Shown: positions 33,001-46,243, counted from the first letter of the stretch. The stretch: DNA of 64,000 nucleotides from Ascidia mentula (GCA_947561715.1 OX387202.1:4663001-4727000), one strand, 5' to 3'. Notes: generated from the sequence alone by a model not told the origin. Translations and numbers: made by a program.

Positions 33001-36000
33001 TACCACTTGAAAAGCTCTCGTGTACCACTAGTGGTACGCGTACCACAGTTTGAGAACCACTGTTCTATACACATTTACAAAAACATTTTTTCCAACTGTT
33101 GCTTAATAGATCCTTATTGCGTGCATATGCAAGACAAAAAGTTATTTTTACAACAAGTAATGAGCATGTTTCATGGAGGTAGTAATCAGGAAAACCTTTT
33201 TATGAACAAAAGTATGTATCACAATTCACAACAACTTGTGAATGTATTGTAAAGAGCCATTATTCACACATACACAAATTCCTCAGACAAAATTTTAAAT
33301 TTTGAAACAAGTTTAAATACTTTGTGTCTTTCGAGCTCTGTAAAAAGTCTTGCATGCTTCACATCATTGGCCAAAACCAACTCTTCAAAGTGGAGTTCTT
33401 TCATAATCAGCATGGGAAGAAGAATATCTTCACAATCAGGACGAAATATTGATGAAATCTCAGCACTTGTCAGGAACATATTTCCCTCATAGTAAATCAC
33501 ATGAAAAACAAGTGTGTCTGAAAAAAAGCTCAAAATTATTGTTAAGAATCAGAAAATTTGCCCGGATTACAAACCAGAAAACTTGTGGATTTCTACCGTG
33601 TCGCAATTGACGCCTTCCTTGCTGGGAAATGGTTCTAAAAGTATTTATGTATTAGACTCTGGCATAAAACTAGCTAATAACACAGACAATATCTTCAAAC
33701 ACAATCTATATATATACATATTTACACACATATGCAAGAGATCCAAAATAGTGTTTACATTTTTGTTAACTTACTCAAAAACCATTGTTTTTATTGGTAT
33801 CCCTGCCATTTTATTTCGCATATATAGTTTTCATGCACATTCAGTTTTTATGTGGAAAATTGAGTTTCAATGAAAACAACATTTCAACAGAAACAAATTA
33901 GAGATTTGGTTTCAACATTTCTGTAACTCAAGAACTTTTGCCTTAATCTAAAATGACATTCAAATCCATGCCACTTTTAATGAAACATATCTATTCACGA
34001 CAACCTTGCAAGTTTCTTGTGTTGCAGTTGCACTGTTGAGAACCTGGTTGTTGTGTCACATATCGTGACATGATGCACTCAGCTTCATTAAAAACCTTTC
34101 CACTGCATTTGCCAACAAATGGTCCCATACTTTCTTCTGCCTTTGGGTAACTGCCTGTAATTAAATTTCACTTTTTCTCGCAACCATGTAAAAAATATTT
34201 TTTATGAAGTTTCATAAATAAGGATTTAAAACATGTTTCAAGATTCTTTCCTTCGAAAAAACCTTTTCATAAGAAAGTATGTAAAAATGAAGTATAAAGT
34301 AGTAAGTAGTTACATTAAACCTTTAACATACTTTGCCATGAAATTAGCAAAATAAGTCTTTCCTTCACAAAACTAACAGTCACTGACATAAGTAAAAACC
34401 AGTGGAAACATAAAGTGGTTGTAAGTTCGCAACATACACAACCTGAATCAAATTCAAGCCTTTTTCAAATAACACCACATAGTTCCTAAATTTCCAACTA
34501 AGAATACTTCTAAAAATCTAATCTAGAAGTACAAAAAATAACAACACATTCCGACCAGTTCATGGAATTTAGTGATCTTGCAATAACTTTTATTTAATTT
34601 TTTGAAAGATCCAACTGACCTGGGGGATTAAATATATCCACAGGAGGAGCATGCAACTCATAAGGAGGTGGGTCATCATTGGATGGTAACATATTTGTTG
34701 AAGTTGCAGTTCTGCTTTCCGTACAGGGTACAGCTGGTTCTACAGGCTGATACAAAAATGAACACTTTTATTTAAACAGTCATAATTTATCAAGTAATAA
34801 AAATCACCGTGCTTTAAGTAAAATTATTGAAATAAAATAAAAATTCCAAACAGATGATTCATAAATTATAGTTCTTGTCCATAAAACAAAGACAAAATCT
34901 TCATACAGGCTTGTAAATGCTAAATAAAAAACAGACAATATTTTTTTTCACTTTGTATGCAGTTGAAACCTCCACAGTGTTTTGGAAACTGTTCAAGGCA
35001 TCTTTGATTGCTTGTCTTTCAACCGCAGTTGAATTGTCATCAACATAAATTGCAATTCCCTTCTCAATCAAAACATCGTTCAGGTAAATATCAACCGTGT
35101 CAGATTGCTTCGTGTCACAAACCAACAGGGAAAGCACCCCATGTGCATCCACATCTTGTTTGCAAACATGGAAAAAACAAATAAAAAACAATTTTTAAAC
35201 AAAGCAGAACACAAACACATACATATAAATATTTATACAAATAGTGTCGCCATGCCATTTTTTAACTGATGATGGCATTTGTTTTTGCCGAAAAATAAAT
35301 AAAACATTTCTGCAGTCTCTTCATTTTGAGTAATATTAGTAAGTCTGTTACCAGCATTCCTAAATATTGTCTGATTGGCAAGAAAACGCAGATGTTATGT
35401 ATATTTTACATATGTTTACTGTATATATATATGCATATATATATATAATAATAATGAAATGACAGCGAATAATAGAAATGCATAACCACTTGCTTTACCA
35501 AATTTACATATATTAAAAAATACTAAATAACGTTCAATAAAAGCAATTAGACAGAAATTAATTAATCCTCGCGAAATACCTTTTTTTGCAAATGTAAAAT
35601 ACAAAGCACAGCAACATACCTGTTACAAGTGCCACAAGACTTTTGTCGCGACACATCTCCAACATCACTCTCCTTGTGTCCGGATGCCACTTATCCATGT
35701 CGGTGGGTTGGAGATGAGAGAGTCGGGCTGGGATCATCTGAGCAGGAAGAACTTGGAAGACAGTTTTCAGCAAGAAGAGAGAATGAACAGATACTGATGC
35801 CACATCCCCATAATCCACATACAAGACTTCCACAAATCCACACTAAACATAAGTTAAATAATCTGATTTTGTACTTAACCAAAATAATTGAAAAAAAAGA
35901 AGAAAAAACATAAACACAGAATTTTTGTTTTGAAAACAGTTTAAATCTGTGGATTCCTGCCCTACGGAATTAAAAATAAAACAGTTAAACAAATATAAGA

Positions 36001-39000
36001 AAGCATGATTTATTTGATGCTTACACAAATTATTTTACAATAAAATATGATATTTTGCCTTAGTATAGTTGCAAAACATGTTTTGAAAACACTTAATACC
36101 AGATAGGTTAAACTTTCTAACTATGTCTATCCAACCTCTGGCTCCTTGACAACAATCGCCCGATTCCAGTTTTTGTCACCATGGTAAATGGTCACACAGA
36201 TCTGACCAACATGTATCAAATGCACCGGCATTCTACAATAAACCAAAATTATTGTTTTTAACTTGTTTACTATCAAGTTAGACTTTTAGAAACTAAACGA
36301 AAAGGCAACAAGAAATAACATGTCGACTGGACGTGATACAGAGATCTTCAACCTTTTTGGCACTATGAAACCCTTGAAGAAGTTCAGCAAATTTTACAGA
36401 ACCCCAATATTAAGAAAACTATAAAAACTTGTCAAATGAAAGATAATCACATATTTTCCATTACTTAATGTTGTTATGTCATGATTTAATGACTTGGTTG
36501 GAACCCTTAAGAAATGACGAAACCCCTAGGAGTGATTCCCAGGTTGAAGGGTTCTGATGTAATACAACCTGATCACAACAGAAAGCTACAACTTTACTAT
36601 AACAGTACCTACACTGTATCATAGTATGAACAACAATTTATATCATCAATGTTTGTATGATACTTCGCTCACCTGTAAAACTGTCCTTCTTGTTGGGAGT
36701 AACATTTTTCCAGTTGATCCATAAGTTCATCCAAAGCGACAGTGGTTTCCGTGCCGATAACTTGAATCATGAATGAAGATGGAGAATTCACATGGGATAT
36801 GAAAATGTCAAAATAATCCCATTCTTTGGTGGGGGTCACAGGTGAATTGTAACAAACGCCACTTCCCACAGCGTCAATAGGAACAGTTGGGGTGTTGTCT
36901 TCTTTTTCAATGAATACCTCGGAGGCAGAATGGAGAACAAGTTTTCCTGGGAAAAAAGTATGTTGATATATTTGTCGACAAGTTATATGAGCAAAAGTAA
37001 TTTGTTGTTATGATCGTATTTTTTCTGTGGATATATTTCGCCTAAAGTTAAGACATCGTCAGTATCTTTCGAAAACAACATCTTTTTAAAACAAAACAAG
37101 TTTAACAATACATGAACTGACATACAGGTCTAGGACTGCATGTTAATACACATGTTGTGAGTTAATGCAGACTATACAAAATGTAAAAAAAAGAACAACA
37201 AAATAGATAAATTATTTCATAAAATAAACATGCAGTCCTAGATTTTATAAAAAAAAGAAATAAAATAAATTCATTCAGACAGAAACTGACGATGTCATTA
37301 CAGGGCAAAATTGTACCACACACATTAACTTTTGCCTAATTGTAATACCCTTACATCATACATTCAACAAACATAATCTTAGTCTTTCATTGTTGCCCCA
37401 TCTTGCACTTACCATCTACACAAGCAAGTCTATCAAGCAGTTTGACGATAAACTGTTCAAGTGACGAAAATCCGAGTTCTTCAAGTGGAAAACTTTTTCC
37501 AAACTGAATTTCGTAAATTTGTGCAAGGCTGGAAAAATTTACTCCCTCTGGAAAGCGTTCGAGCAAAGTTTTCAGATGTTTTTCGACCTTGGTGAAGCTG
37601 CCGGAAATCTTTTTTGATGAGCCTGTGACACAATGTTGTCAATTAAATCAACAATAACAGCTGTTAGTTATTCACTCAAAAAAATATTGTCAACCGAAGG
37701 ATTTAGGCCAAGAATTGGCAACTTTTTAATGCAACAAGTCACTTTACAAATTATGTCAATACTTCAATGACTGGGCCTGCCATGAATAATCAATCACTTT
37801 ATGCAAGGGGTTGCTGACCTCTGGTTTAGAAGATCACCATAATGTGGAAGGCCAAAGACTTCAAGTAACTCTACAGTCTACACAAAATAATAAACATACA
37901 CATATCCTTACCAGCCTTGTTACAGTTCTTGTTGTCATATTTTCGGAGACACAAGATCCAATCACTGGTTTCGGTTGGGCGACAAATACTGACTTGGTCA
38001 GTTAGAGTGGACATGAATTCAATCGTACTAAAATAACCTATCCGACTTAGGTTAAACTCCTTATCAAATTTTTCCTTGTACTTTAAAGGCATTTTTGCAG
38101 CATGCAAACCCATTCTGTTGTCGTTTAGTAGCTCAATGACTTCATTTTGTAATTCCTTGCATTTTGGTGGAGTGGTGTGTGCAAAAATGGCATCAATGCT
38201 ATCAAGCGCCGAGTTGAGATTTGCTGGTGAAGCTTTTTCCAGGAAAGACTCACTGTTTTTCACAAGACCTCCTGTATCACAACTTTTTGCGGAAGTTTGC
38301 TTGGCTTCACTCGATGATGTTGTGAGTGTTGGTTTAACTGAAGAAGTCAATGGACTCACAGTACTAACAGAAACAACAGCTGAACTTTTGCTGGGGGGAA
38401 GTGGGCTTGACACCTCAGATACATCATTTAATAGTTTTGTGATCAAACTTACATGGGTATTCTGGTTTGTTTTTTCTTCACTTTTACCCCCAGTGGGTCC
38501 AAAACATCTGGGCTGTACTTTATGGCTCCTCGGCACCGTCTCTTTGAGTTTCACTTTGCCACTGACAAGCGCCTTATAGTCCAAAGGTGATTTGGGTGGA
38601 AAAATGTACAAATTGTTGCCAGAACTATCACAACGGCCAAATTCTAACCTGGCAACATCAGGCATTCCAAATATCATATCAGGTATCTTGGAAACTGTGT
38701 CGGAAGGCAAGTCAAATCCATTCGTTTCTTTGTACATTTCGGGTAATCTAGATACAGGAAAGCCATCTGGGTGGGCATTGACAAGTTTGTGAACAGCCGT
38801 GCGAAGTGCCGCTGTAGGAAATTGATTTAAAGATCGAAATGAAAATGGTTTAAATCCAGTTTTTCTTTTCGGAGATCCTTCAGGGAACATTCTATTGTAT
38901 CTTTTTGGCTTTTTTTGTTTTTTAACCATTTCTAAAATATGATTTGTTTTTTCATCAGCAATGCCATAGAAAAGGGCCTGATTGTGTTTCACCGTCACAT

Positions 39001-39318
39001 ACAAAATGTCAGTTAAACTTCGAGCAAAATCTCCTGCAGAAAAGAATCCAAACTTTCGGTGTGGAAAAGGTTCGTGTGTAACCGCATAATAATCTTTTTC
39101 CAACATAGATAATGTCAAACCTACAAAATGTGCAAGGACAGTCTGGTTAACTAAAAATACTGGATGAAACGCAGAGAAACACAATAAAATATCAGCAACA
39201 TAGCAAACAACAACAATTGATACAACGGCAAAATGATATTCTTACCATTTGGTGCAGAAATAAGCAAACTTCGAATCACTTTCTTCACTTCTTCTTTTGA
39301 AGCAACCAAGTCAGTCAT
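30063..39318 (-). CDS. TDRD5: TDRD5-like LOTUS and Tudor domain protein
   Basis: Fifteen exons on the minus strand, 5' to 3': 39246-39318, 37912-39120, 37413-37622, 36673-36946, 36136-36232, 35620-35842, 34952-35154, 34620-34746, 34005-34154, 33270-33517, 32406-32571, 31965-32277, 31364-31587, 30854-30965, 30063-30378. Phases join to 1,314 residues; the exon 10 donor is the least certain. Four LOTUS domains can be read (about residues 7-80, 126-198, 345-425, 433-505). Then comes an extended Tudor domain: YFDIFISHVNSPSSFMIQVI, CYSQQEGQFYR, VEVLYVDYGDV, LPAQMIPARL, and the SN-like VLSLLVCDTKQSDTVDIYLN. This order and IRSLLIS at the N-terminus match TDRD5 better than TDRD7. The long C-terminal half is unlike human TDRD5. 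In other animals TDRD5/Tejas acts in germ-cell nuage in piRNA biogenesis. Confidence 0.9.
30432..30703. mobile_element. hAT-like non-autonomous element in TDRD5 intron 14
   Basis: About 270 bp with ends CAGGGGTTGACAACCT and, inverted, GGGTCAGCAACCTG, matching the common hAT terminus. ATGTACA occurs at both sides, consistent with an 8-bp target duplication with one mismatch. The interior also shares CTTGGCCACTGA with its complement TCAGTGGCCAAG, so the inverted repeats extend inward. No coding potential. Confidence 0.65.
32650..33062. mobile_element. hAT MITE with perfect 8-bp target duplication
   Basis: A 413-bp element in TDRD5 intron 10. Ends are CAGTGTTTCTCAAACT and AGTTTGAGAACCACTG (15 of 16 paired). 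It is flanked by TTCTATAC on both sides (32642-32649 and 33063-33070), the 8-bp duplication typical of hAT transposons. Inside is a second, 52-bp inverted repeat (about 32790-32842 and 32875-32927; shared phrase TTTCTTTATTGTG and complement). No transposase is encoded. Confidence 0.9.
35405..35451. repeat. TA-rich microsatellite
   Basis: Alternating TA tract with short interruptions (TATATATATATGCATATATA-type) in TDRD5 intron 7 side sequence, followed by AATAATAAT. Simple repeat; length likely variable. Confidence 0.7.
36339..36556. mobile_element. hAT-like non-autonomous element in TDRD5 intron 4
   Basis: A 218-bp element between CAGAGATCTTCAACCT and, inverted, CAGAACCCTTCAACCT. It is flanked by ACGTGATA (36331-36338) and ATGTAATA (36557-36564), an 8-bp duplication with two differences. 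Diverged and non-coding. Confidence 0.65.
37712..37832. mobile_element. Degenerate hAT-like MITE in TDRD5 intron 2
   Basis: The ends CCAAGAATTGGCAACTTTTT and, inverted, CCAGAGGTCAGCAACCCCTT are similar over about 30 bp, including a TGCA-containing inner part. Target duplication is not clear. Similar in style to the other three elements in this gene's introns. Confidence 0.45.
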
Positions 39319-41624
39319 GTTGGCTACAATTGGCGACAATTTCTGCGATTTTCAAACTTTTGTCTGTGATTGCAGTTGCTAATTTAGTCTACCTAAACAA
39401 CAGAAACTGAAATGATTAGTTATTTTTATTAGAAACAACACAAAAATCTATAAAATAATAAACATGTTACACAACCAAATACAATTACTGTTCATTTATG
39501 TTCATTAAAGTTTTTTTGAACCAAAATAAGAACTACTTAAATTCTGTTTTCGTTCAATGAAAATTCTACTAGGCCTGCTTGTGCAAAATCAATCTCCCGA
39601 AAATGTCAACAACAAAATAGGATTAATTTGTATAATTCGGCAATCAGCATTCTGCAAAATTACAAACACGTGGTTTTCGCGCCGTTTGAAGAAAAGGGGA
39701 CTACCCTAATTTAAACCTTTAAACCATAGCGCCCTCTGGCGCTATGCTTCAAACATTTGATTCTGTCATAGAATAATAAAACTTTTTAGTATTCTGTGAT
39801 TGTTCAAGTATTCTATGATTCCATGGTGCAAAAGAGCAATCAAAAGCCCGATTTAAGTTTTTAGCCTAATATTTTTATAACCTTATACTGGATCTCTTTT
39901 TCGCATACATTGAGCGTTAAAACAACATAAAAAATAATCAAAAAATACGCCAATGTTCAAACAATTAACAAAATTCAACAAATCAAGGTTGTCCGCGACC
40001 CGTAGTTTTAGGATACTAGCGAACAGTAATTACAATGAACCGACTGACAGCTACTTCAAGGGCATACGGTGCATAACCCAGTATTCGTGTCTGCGGAGAT
40101 AGTTGAGCTATATGTTGACTTATTTTGTGTGAGATATTTACGACCCATAAAATTCATGTGTTTCCCCGCAGTCGCGCCTCCCGGTTTGTGATAATGTTTT
40201 TTGTTTCTTTCTTCACGGAACGTGTTTTGTCAGATTTTCTAGTTATAGAACCTACAGAGTGCAATTCGGCACGAGTGCGTTGTGCATAACCAATGCTGTG
40301 GTTAATCGGGTTCCTCCAAATAAGCACAAGTCAGCTGGAAAATGTTGGCGAGTTTCGGCTACAACCTTGAATTCTGTCTCAAAGTAGCTGAACGAAATTC
40401 TAAATCGTGGACAAAATAAAAACCAAGTTCAGGGACCCCTTAAAAAACACATTTTTGTCGCTAAAATAACACCTAACCCATATGAACAGAAGCAGCTATG
40501 CATGAACTTTAAATTCTACTTTATTTTAATTGATGAACAGATATAGCTGAAAATGTCATAAAGGCACAATATGATTCAGCCTGCCAGGGAATTCTATTTG
40601 AGTACAGAACTGATGACGTCGGCAAGGCAAAATTAACATTTGATATTTTACAAAAAAGACCGGCGCTTATCGTCAGTCAGAGTTTCTGAGTAATTTTGGA
40701 TAGATCTAGTGGAATTGTATCATATTTCACAGTTTGTATTGCTGTTTTTTTCAGATAATTTTATTGTGCATAGCCACACACCACATATAGTGCACATTAC
40801 TCTTTAAACTGGTGATATTACTTCCATTACAAATTCGCAGAGCACACAAATCCGACTCCCGTACAACATAAAGTAACGATCAACAGAAAATTAAACTAAG
40901 TTTCAAATACAACTAGTTGTCATGACAACCGAAACAAATTCGATTTAACTTGAAAACAGTTAAACAATGTTTAAAGCAGAATAAGAAATTTTCCCACAAG
41001 TTTCGACAAACATAAAAACATGTTACTTTTCTAAACAAGTTTGCATAATAAGTTACCACAAAAATATTTGATGGAGTTAACAACAAAGTTAGTACATGCA
41101 TATATAGCTGTCTGTGATAAATGTGAAACAATTTTAAACCAACAAACAAACCGATTGCACTCATTTTAATACTTTAAATTGATATTATATTAAGGAAAAA
41201 CCATATGTAAGACTAATTACAAGTAAAAGTGCAAGAACCAAATATATACTTTTTTTTGTAAGGAAATGCACACAATGATTTGATATTTTGAAAATCTTAA
41301 TTCTGATAATCAGTCAGATTAGAGAGCTGAACGTTTCTGTCATAATGAAGAAAAGTACTGCAAAACGTATTATTTTTGTTGGAAGACTGTGTTGCATCAT
41401 GGTAAAGCACACCTCAAGCTATACAACGAAAGTAAATGTAACGAAATCCACTGGGAAGTTGCTATGCCGACAATAAGGTAAGTTAATTAAGTAATAAGAT
41501 TAATATTTTGCATCGTATTGAGAAAATTATCAAAAACATAAAGCACAGGAATTTAGGGAGATAATTTGGCAAAATTTCCTAGAGCAGCCGTGGGTATCTA
41601 TCTAATCGCTGTGGTTACAAATAT
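39319..41624. other. Intergenic region, TDRD5 promoter side and IDH1 3' side
   Basis: About 2.3 kb, no gene recognised. It contains a small perfect hairpin, CATAGCGCC/GGCGCTATG at about 39724-39745, some 400 bp upstream of the TDRD5 start. A frame at 41288-41476 shows nothing recognisable. The IDH1 3' UTR should lie just below 41625. Confidence 0.5.
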
Positions 41625-44600
41625 TCACAGTTGTGATTGATTTTGTTGAAGTTTCGCAGCGAGATTCTCAGCCAACTTGTCCATGAACTCATGTGTATTC
41701 AGGTAATCTGACCTTGTCACACTGAAAGTAAAAATGTTTCAAAAATATGCCTAAACATAAAAAAAACATGCCATTAACAAGCAAACGGGTAATGCTGTTT
41801 TTAGTATGCTGTTGACTTGTTCGATGTTTTTTATTAGGACTCAAGAGACTTAGTGGTAACTATGCAGTCGCAACTGATGGGTAACAAACTAGTTGCGACC
41901 GCACAACCTGCCTAAAGTCAATGGTACCTCCAGGCTCTGCATCAGAAAAAGCATGACAGGTGCACTGAAAAAACTTAAAATACTAAAGCTTACTAAAAAC
42001 ATAACATGTCATTTACTTAGGCATTCCTTTGACGCAAATTGCCAAGTCTTTGGTCATGTGACCTGCTTCAATAGTCTCAGTGCAGACTTCTTCCAGTGCT
42101 TTAGAGAAATCTGCCAAGGGTTTGTTGTTGTCAAGTTTTGCGCGATGGCCCAAACCTCTACTCCAGGCAAATATCGATGCTGGAACAAAGGCAAAAATAG
42201 TTGGATGAAATGTGTAGAACAAGACATATGTACACTGAAGCATCGTAAGCATTATAAAGAAGTTAATTTTTTGCAAAATAGAAACTTAATTTGGTGTTAC
42301 CAGAATAAGTGTCTAATGTATATTAAGTTAAAAATAGGATTAGAAGTTAATAATTTAAAACATTGCTGAGAATTTATTTAGTAACTATAGATACGGCATC
42401 GATCGACAGCCTACCAGGGTGGCTTTGTTCACCGATACGGTGTAGACATGTAGTTTATTGTTTTTTTATCAATAATTTGAAACATCATATAATTAAGGTC
42501 GCTGGTAGAATGACAATGCTCAGTAGAGGGATAGATCCTGGCAAAATTAAGGATACGGTCTTACCAATAGGATTAGTTGATGTTTCTAATCCCTTCTGGT
42601 GTTGCCTGTAGTGTCGAGTGACCGTCCCATGAGCAGCTTCGGCTTCGACAGTTTTTCCATCAGGACAAACCAGAACGCTGGTCATCATGCCCAGTGAACC
42701 ATAACCTGACAATATAGATGTTTTAGTAACGCTGGTGGTTACCCAGAAAATTCTCAACTGACTGATGGAACACATGATGAAAAATAAACAACACTGCAGA
42801 CAGGGTGTGTGCACATGGCTTTTTTTGCACATATAATAAACAATACATTTGGCAAATAATGGTTAGAGAATGGAATATTGAGGTATTCTTCAAGAAAAAT
42901 TGTTTATCATGTCATTAAGACAATAAGAATTTTATTCACTATTAATTACAGTTTCCTTTATTTTATAACTCATTAAACTATGATTTGATTGGTGGAATGG
43001 GAATGTGAATTAACCTATGTGACCAGTTCGTTAAAACACTTATAAAAGTATGTCATGTTCCACCTTGAGCAACTGAATCTGACTGAACATCACCATCATA
43101 GTTCTTGCAAGCCCACACGAAACCTCCTTCTGACTTAAGTGCGTATGCGACCATGTCATCAATCAGTCGATGTTCGTACCATATGCCCGCTGCTTCATAC
43201 TCGCTCTTGTATGTGCTGGAAAAAAAGATAACAATATTAAATAACCAGTACAGAATTTTCAATTTTTTTCTGATGGTATTGGTTATTGCTGGAATGTGCA
43301 TCAAAGGGAAACTGTACATAAAGTACAAGCTAAATTCTCTTGATTGGCACTCTTTTGTAAAAGACTGACTTTTGTAATGTAAAAAGTACATTTGCCTTCG
43401 TGATTTTCCCTCGCTTCGTCAGGTGTAAATGTACATAAAGTGTACAAATAAATCCGCCTATCATTGTGTCAGTAAAAGTCATTGAAATCTCTACTTTATT
43501 AATAATAATATTACTTAAGTTTGTTTAAGGAAAAGAATATTTGCATCTCAAGTATCTCCCAATCCTACATTCATAAAAAATGGTTTCTGTCTAAAATGGA
43601 AATTTCTTTTGAAAAAATTTTGCTGTGTCACCATTTAATGTTGTCAAAGCATAAAGTTGCCAGTCAAGGTTGTTATTCAAAGATGGAAAATTACAACCAG
43701 ACCTTTGGCCTAATGTTGTGGAAAAGGGTACAAAGTCCACAGACACACAGAGGAAGTTGTCCATGGTTTGTTTAACATGACGGAGTGGTTAAACACAGAA
43801 TGAATGGAATTTATACAGGCAGAAGGAAATGGAGAAGGCAGTTTTGCTTTTTACTTCCACACACAACAAAGATGAAATACCTTTCATAAATTTCTTGAAA
43901 TATGTCTTTAAATCGTCCGTCATATTTCTTTAATATGGTGTTTTTGGTGCTGAGGTAAAGAGGCCATTTCTTCTGCAGTGCAAACTTCATGCATGAATGA
44001 GCAAAGTCTCGGATGGAACTGTCAGTGTTGTACATCGCCATGGAAACCCCTCCTCCATCTAAATATTAAAGTTTGGACAAAACAACTTTCAGCTATATTT
44101 AACAAACTGTTTATAATTATGGTTGAAGTATATATTGCACACTTACCTTTAAAAGTGAAAACAGGATATTCCGTTACTTCTCCGCTGGAGGAAGTGTATT
44201 TGATGGTTACTTGCCCAGGACCAGGTACAACAAAGTCTGTCGCCTTATACTGCAAAAAGAACAATTATCTTCATTACCAACTTCTTGACCGAAAATAAGA
44301 AAAATAATTGACCCTGTAGTAGAAACAAAAATAATAATGCAAAAATACAAGATTATTGCAGTGGGAGTATGACAACATATACATCAGTCTTGATACCTGA
44401 TCAGCATGGGCATGTCTTCCTATTACAATAGACTTTTTCCATGTGGTTACCAATCGCGGGATATTTTTACAGATGATGGCTTCCCGGAAAACTGTCCCAC
44501 CCAGAATATTTCTGTGGAAGTAATTATATATTGTTTCTTCTCGTAATTGAGTAGTGTCATATTCCTACATTGCCGAAAAGGAAACCTTTTGCTAAGGAAA

Positions 44601-45287
44601 CAGTTTGTTCACAGAAAAACAGTAAAATGGTAACCTAAGTTAAAATTGGTCTACATACCAGCTAGTTTAAACCTAGAAAATATTAAGGATAAAAACCTTA
44701 TAGTGCCATTTGGAGATTTCCACATCTTCTTCAACTTAAATTCTTCCACGCGCTTCTCATCTGGAGTGATTGTTGCACATTTTATACCAACGCTGTATTT
44801 CTTGACAGCTTCTGCCGCTTCCACAGTCACTTTATCCTCTGTTTCATCTCTGTACTCCACTGAGAGATCGAAACTATCAGAAAACAACACAAATAGAAAG
44901 AAAAGTCCAAATTTGACAGACAAGGTTTTCTTTTTATTTATATTCAATACAGTAACAGCATTACACATAAAAATGTTATTATGTTTTGGACAACAAAAGA
45001 ATTATCAATATTTTTACCCAATTCTGACATAAAGAATCATGGTTAAAAACAATGAAATCCTTTATTTTATAACGTTTAACAGATGAATATTAATAAACAA
45101 CCTTCTTTTCAATATGCAAGCATTTTAGGTTAGTCTTTATTTATGTTTAAAACAAGAAAAACACTTACCATTTAATGTCCAGATCAACATATGGAAAAAT
45201 CAACTTCTCTTTAATCATTTCCCAAATAATTCTGGTCATTTCGTCTCCTTTCATTTCCACAACTGTTCCACCATTGATTTTTCCCAT
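41625..45287 (-). CDS. IDH1: NADP-dependent isocitrate dehydrogenase, cytosolic type
   Basis: Nine exons on the minus strand, 5' to 3': 45169-45287, 44697-44873, 44397-44511, 44147-44249, 43881-44058, 43064-43215, 42565-42705, 42017-42179, 41625-41721. GT-AG junctions and consistent phases give 414 residues, the same length as human IDH1. It starts with the IDH1-type N-terminus [20 protein letters not shown], without a mitochondrial presequence. Substrate and metal motifs are present: [58 protein letters not shown] and [11 protein letters not shown]. The enzyme converts isocitrate and NADP+ to 2-oxoglutarate, CO2 and NADPH in cytosol and peroxisomes. The C-terminus is SQL rather than the AKL of human IDH1. 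A hammerhead-element fragment lies in intron 6 (42790-42836). Confidence 0.97.
42790..42836 (-). repeat. Hammerhead-element fragment in IDH1 intron 6
   Basis: Carries CTGCAGACAGGGTGTG, identical to the stem I/cleavage-site side of the 2106-2458 element, fused to CTTTTTTTGCACATATA, which matches another part of the same element in opposite orientation. The CTGATGA core is absent, so it is a rearranged remnant. Confidence 0.55.
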
Positions 45288-46243
45288 ATTGTCAGTTTTT
45301 TGTTGATCACAAAATATGTTTCTACTGTTTGTCTAAAGTGGAATTGCATCAATCAACAACCAAACACAACTCAAATGTTAACTGGATGCGTTGAGCATGA
45401 AAATGTTACATGTCACTGTGACTTGACAATACAGCACTACAAGACAAATCATTTCAGCTGTCACCAATCTTGGACATTAAACCAACCATAGAAACATCAA
45501 AAGTGCATGTAAGATGATAATTGATTTTGTTTGTCATTACTTTGTCCAATTATGTGGCTTACATTGAGTTTAGACACCTCACAGCACACCAATGCATCTT
45601 TTTCAAGAATTGCTACAGTGAGAAATTAGGTTTATACACAAGTTATTCCAACAAACCAAAAACAATTGCTTACATTAACCAAAGCAGAATTTACTATAAG
45701 ACAGCTTTCTGGCAAAAATAGTTGTAAGTTTCAACATTTTTTGTCGGTCGATCTGTCTCATAGTAATAAACAATGCCTGGCAACAGCAGCAATGAATTAT
45801 TTAAAGCAAAAGTTTTACCCATAAAAGCTAACACATAAATTGTTTCAGGATACTATTAGTATTTCCTCAAATGAAATAATATTACTTGGTCACATCTGGT
45901 CACCAGGTTTTATGTGAAGTTGGCAACTGCTTAAAAAAACATTGTGGGAAAGGAGAGACTTAGGAAAAAGGCTATCACACTGGTTGATGAAAAAGGTTTA
46001 TATACACTATGTAACCTACAATGTGGCTCCCATACTTTGTGCAGACAAAGTTGTGTGACAGAACAATGTTACACTGTGAATTGTGACAAATGTTCAGCCT
46101 AACATTTCAGAGGCACAAAATACATTTAACACACAAATATATTTTGACAAGACTGTTATTCTTTCGACAATAAACTTGAAAGTTTCATACAACACTTTCC
46201 ATGGGAAATATCCTGCCATGCACATACAAAACTCAACACACCA
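45288..46243. other. Intergenic region between zinc-finger gene and IDH1
   Basis: About 960 bp with the IDH1 promoter (same-strand genes) and the 3' UTR of the zinc-finger gene. No coding sequence recognised; frames at 45300-45721 have no supporting features. Confidence 0.5.
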
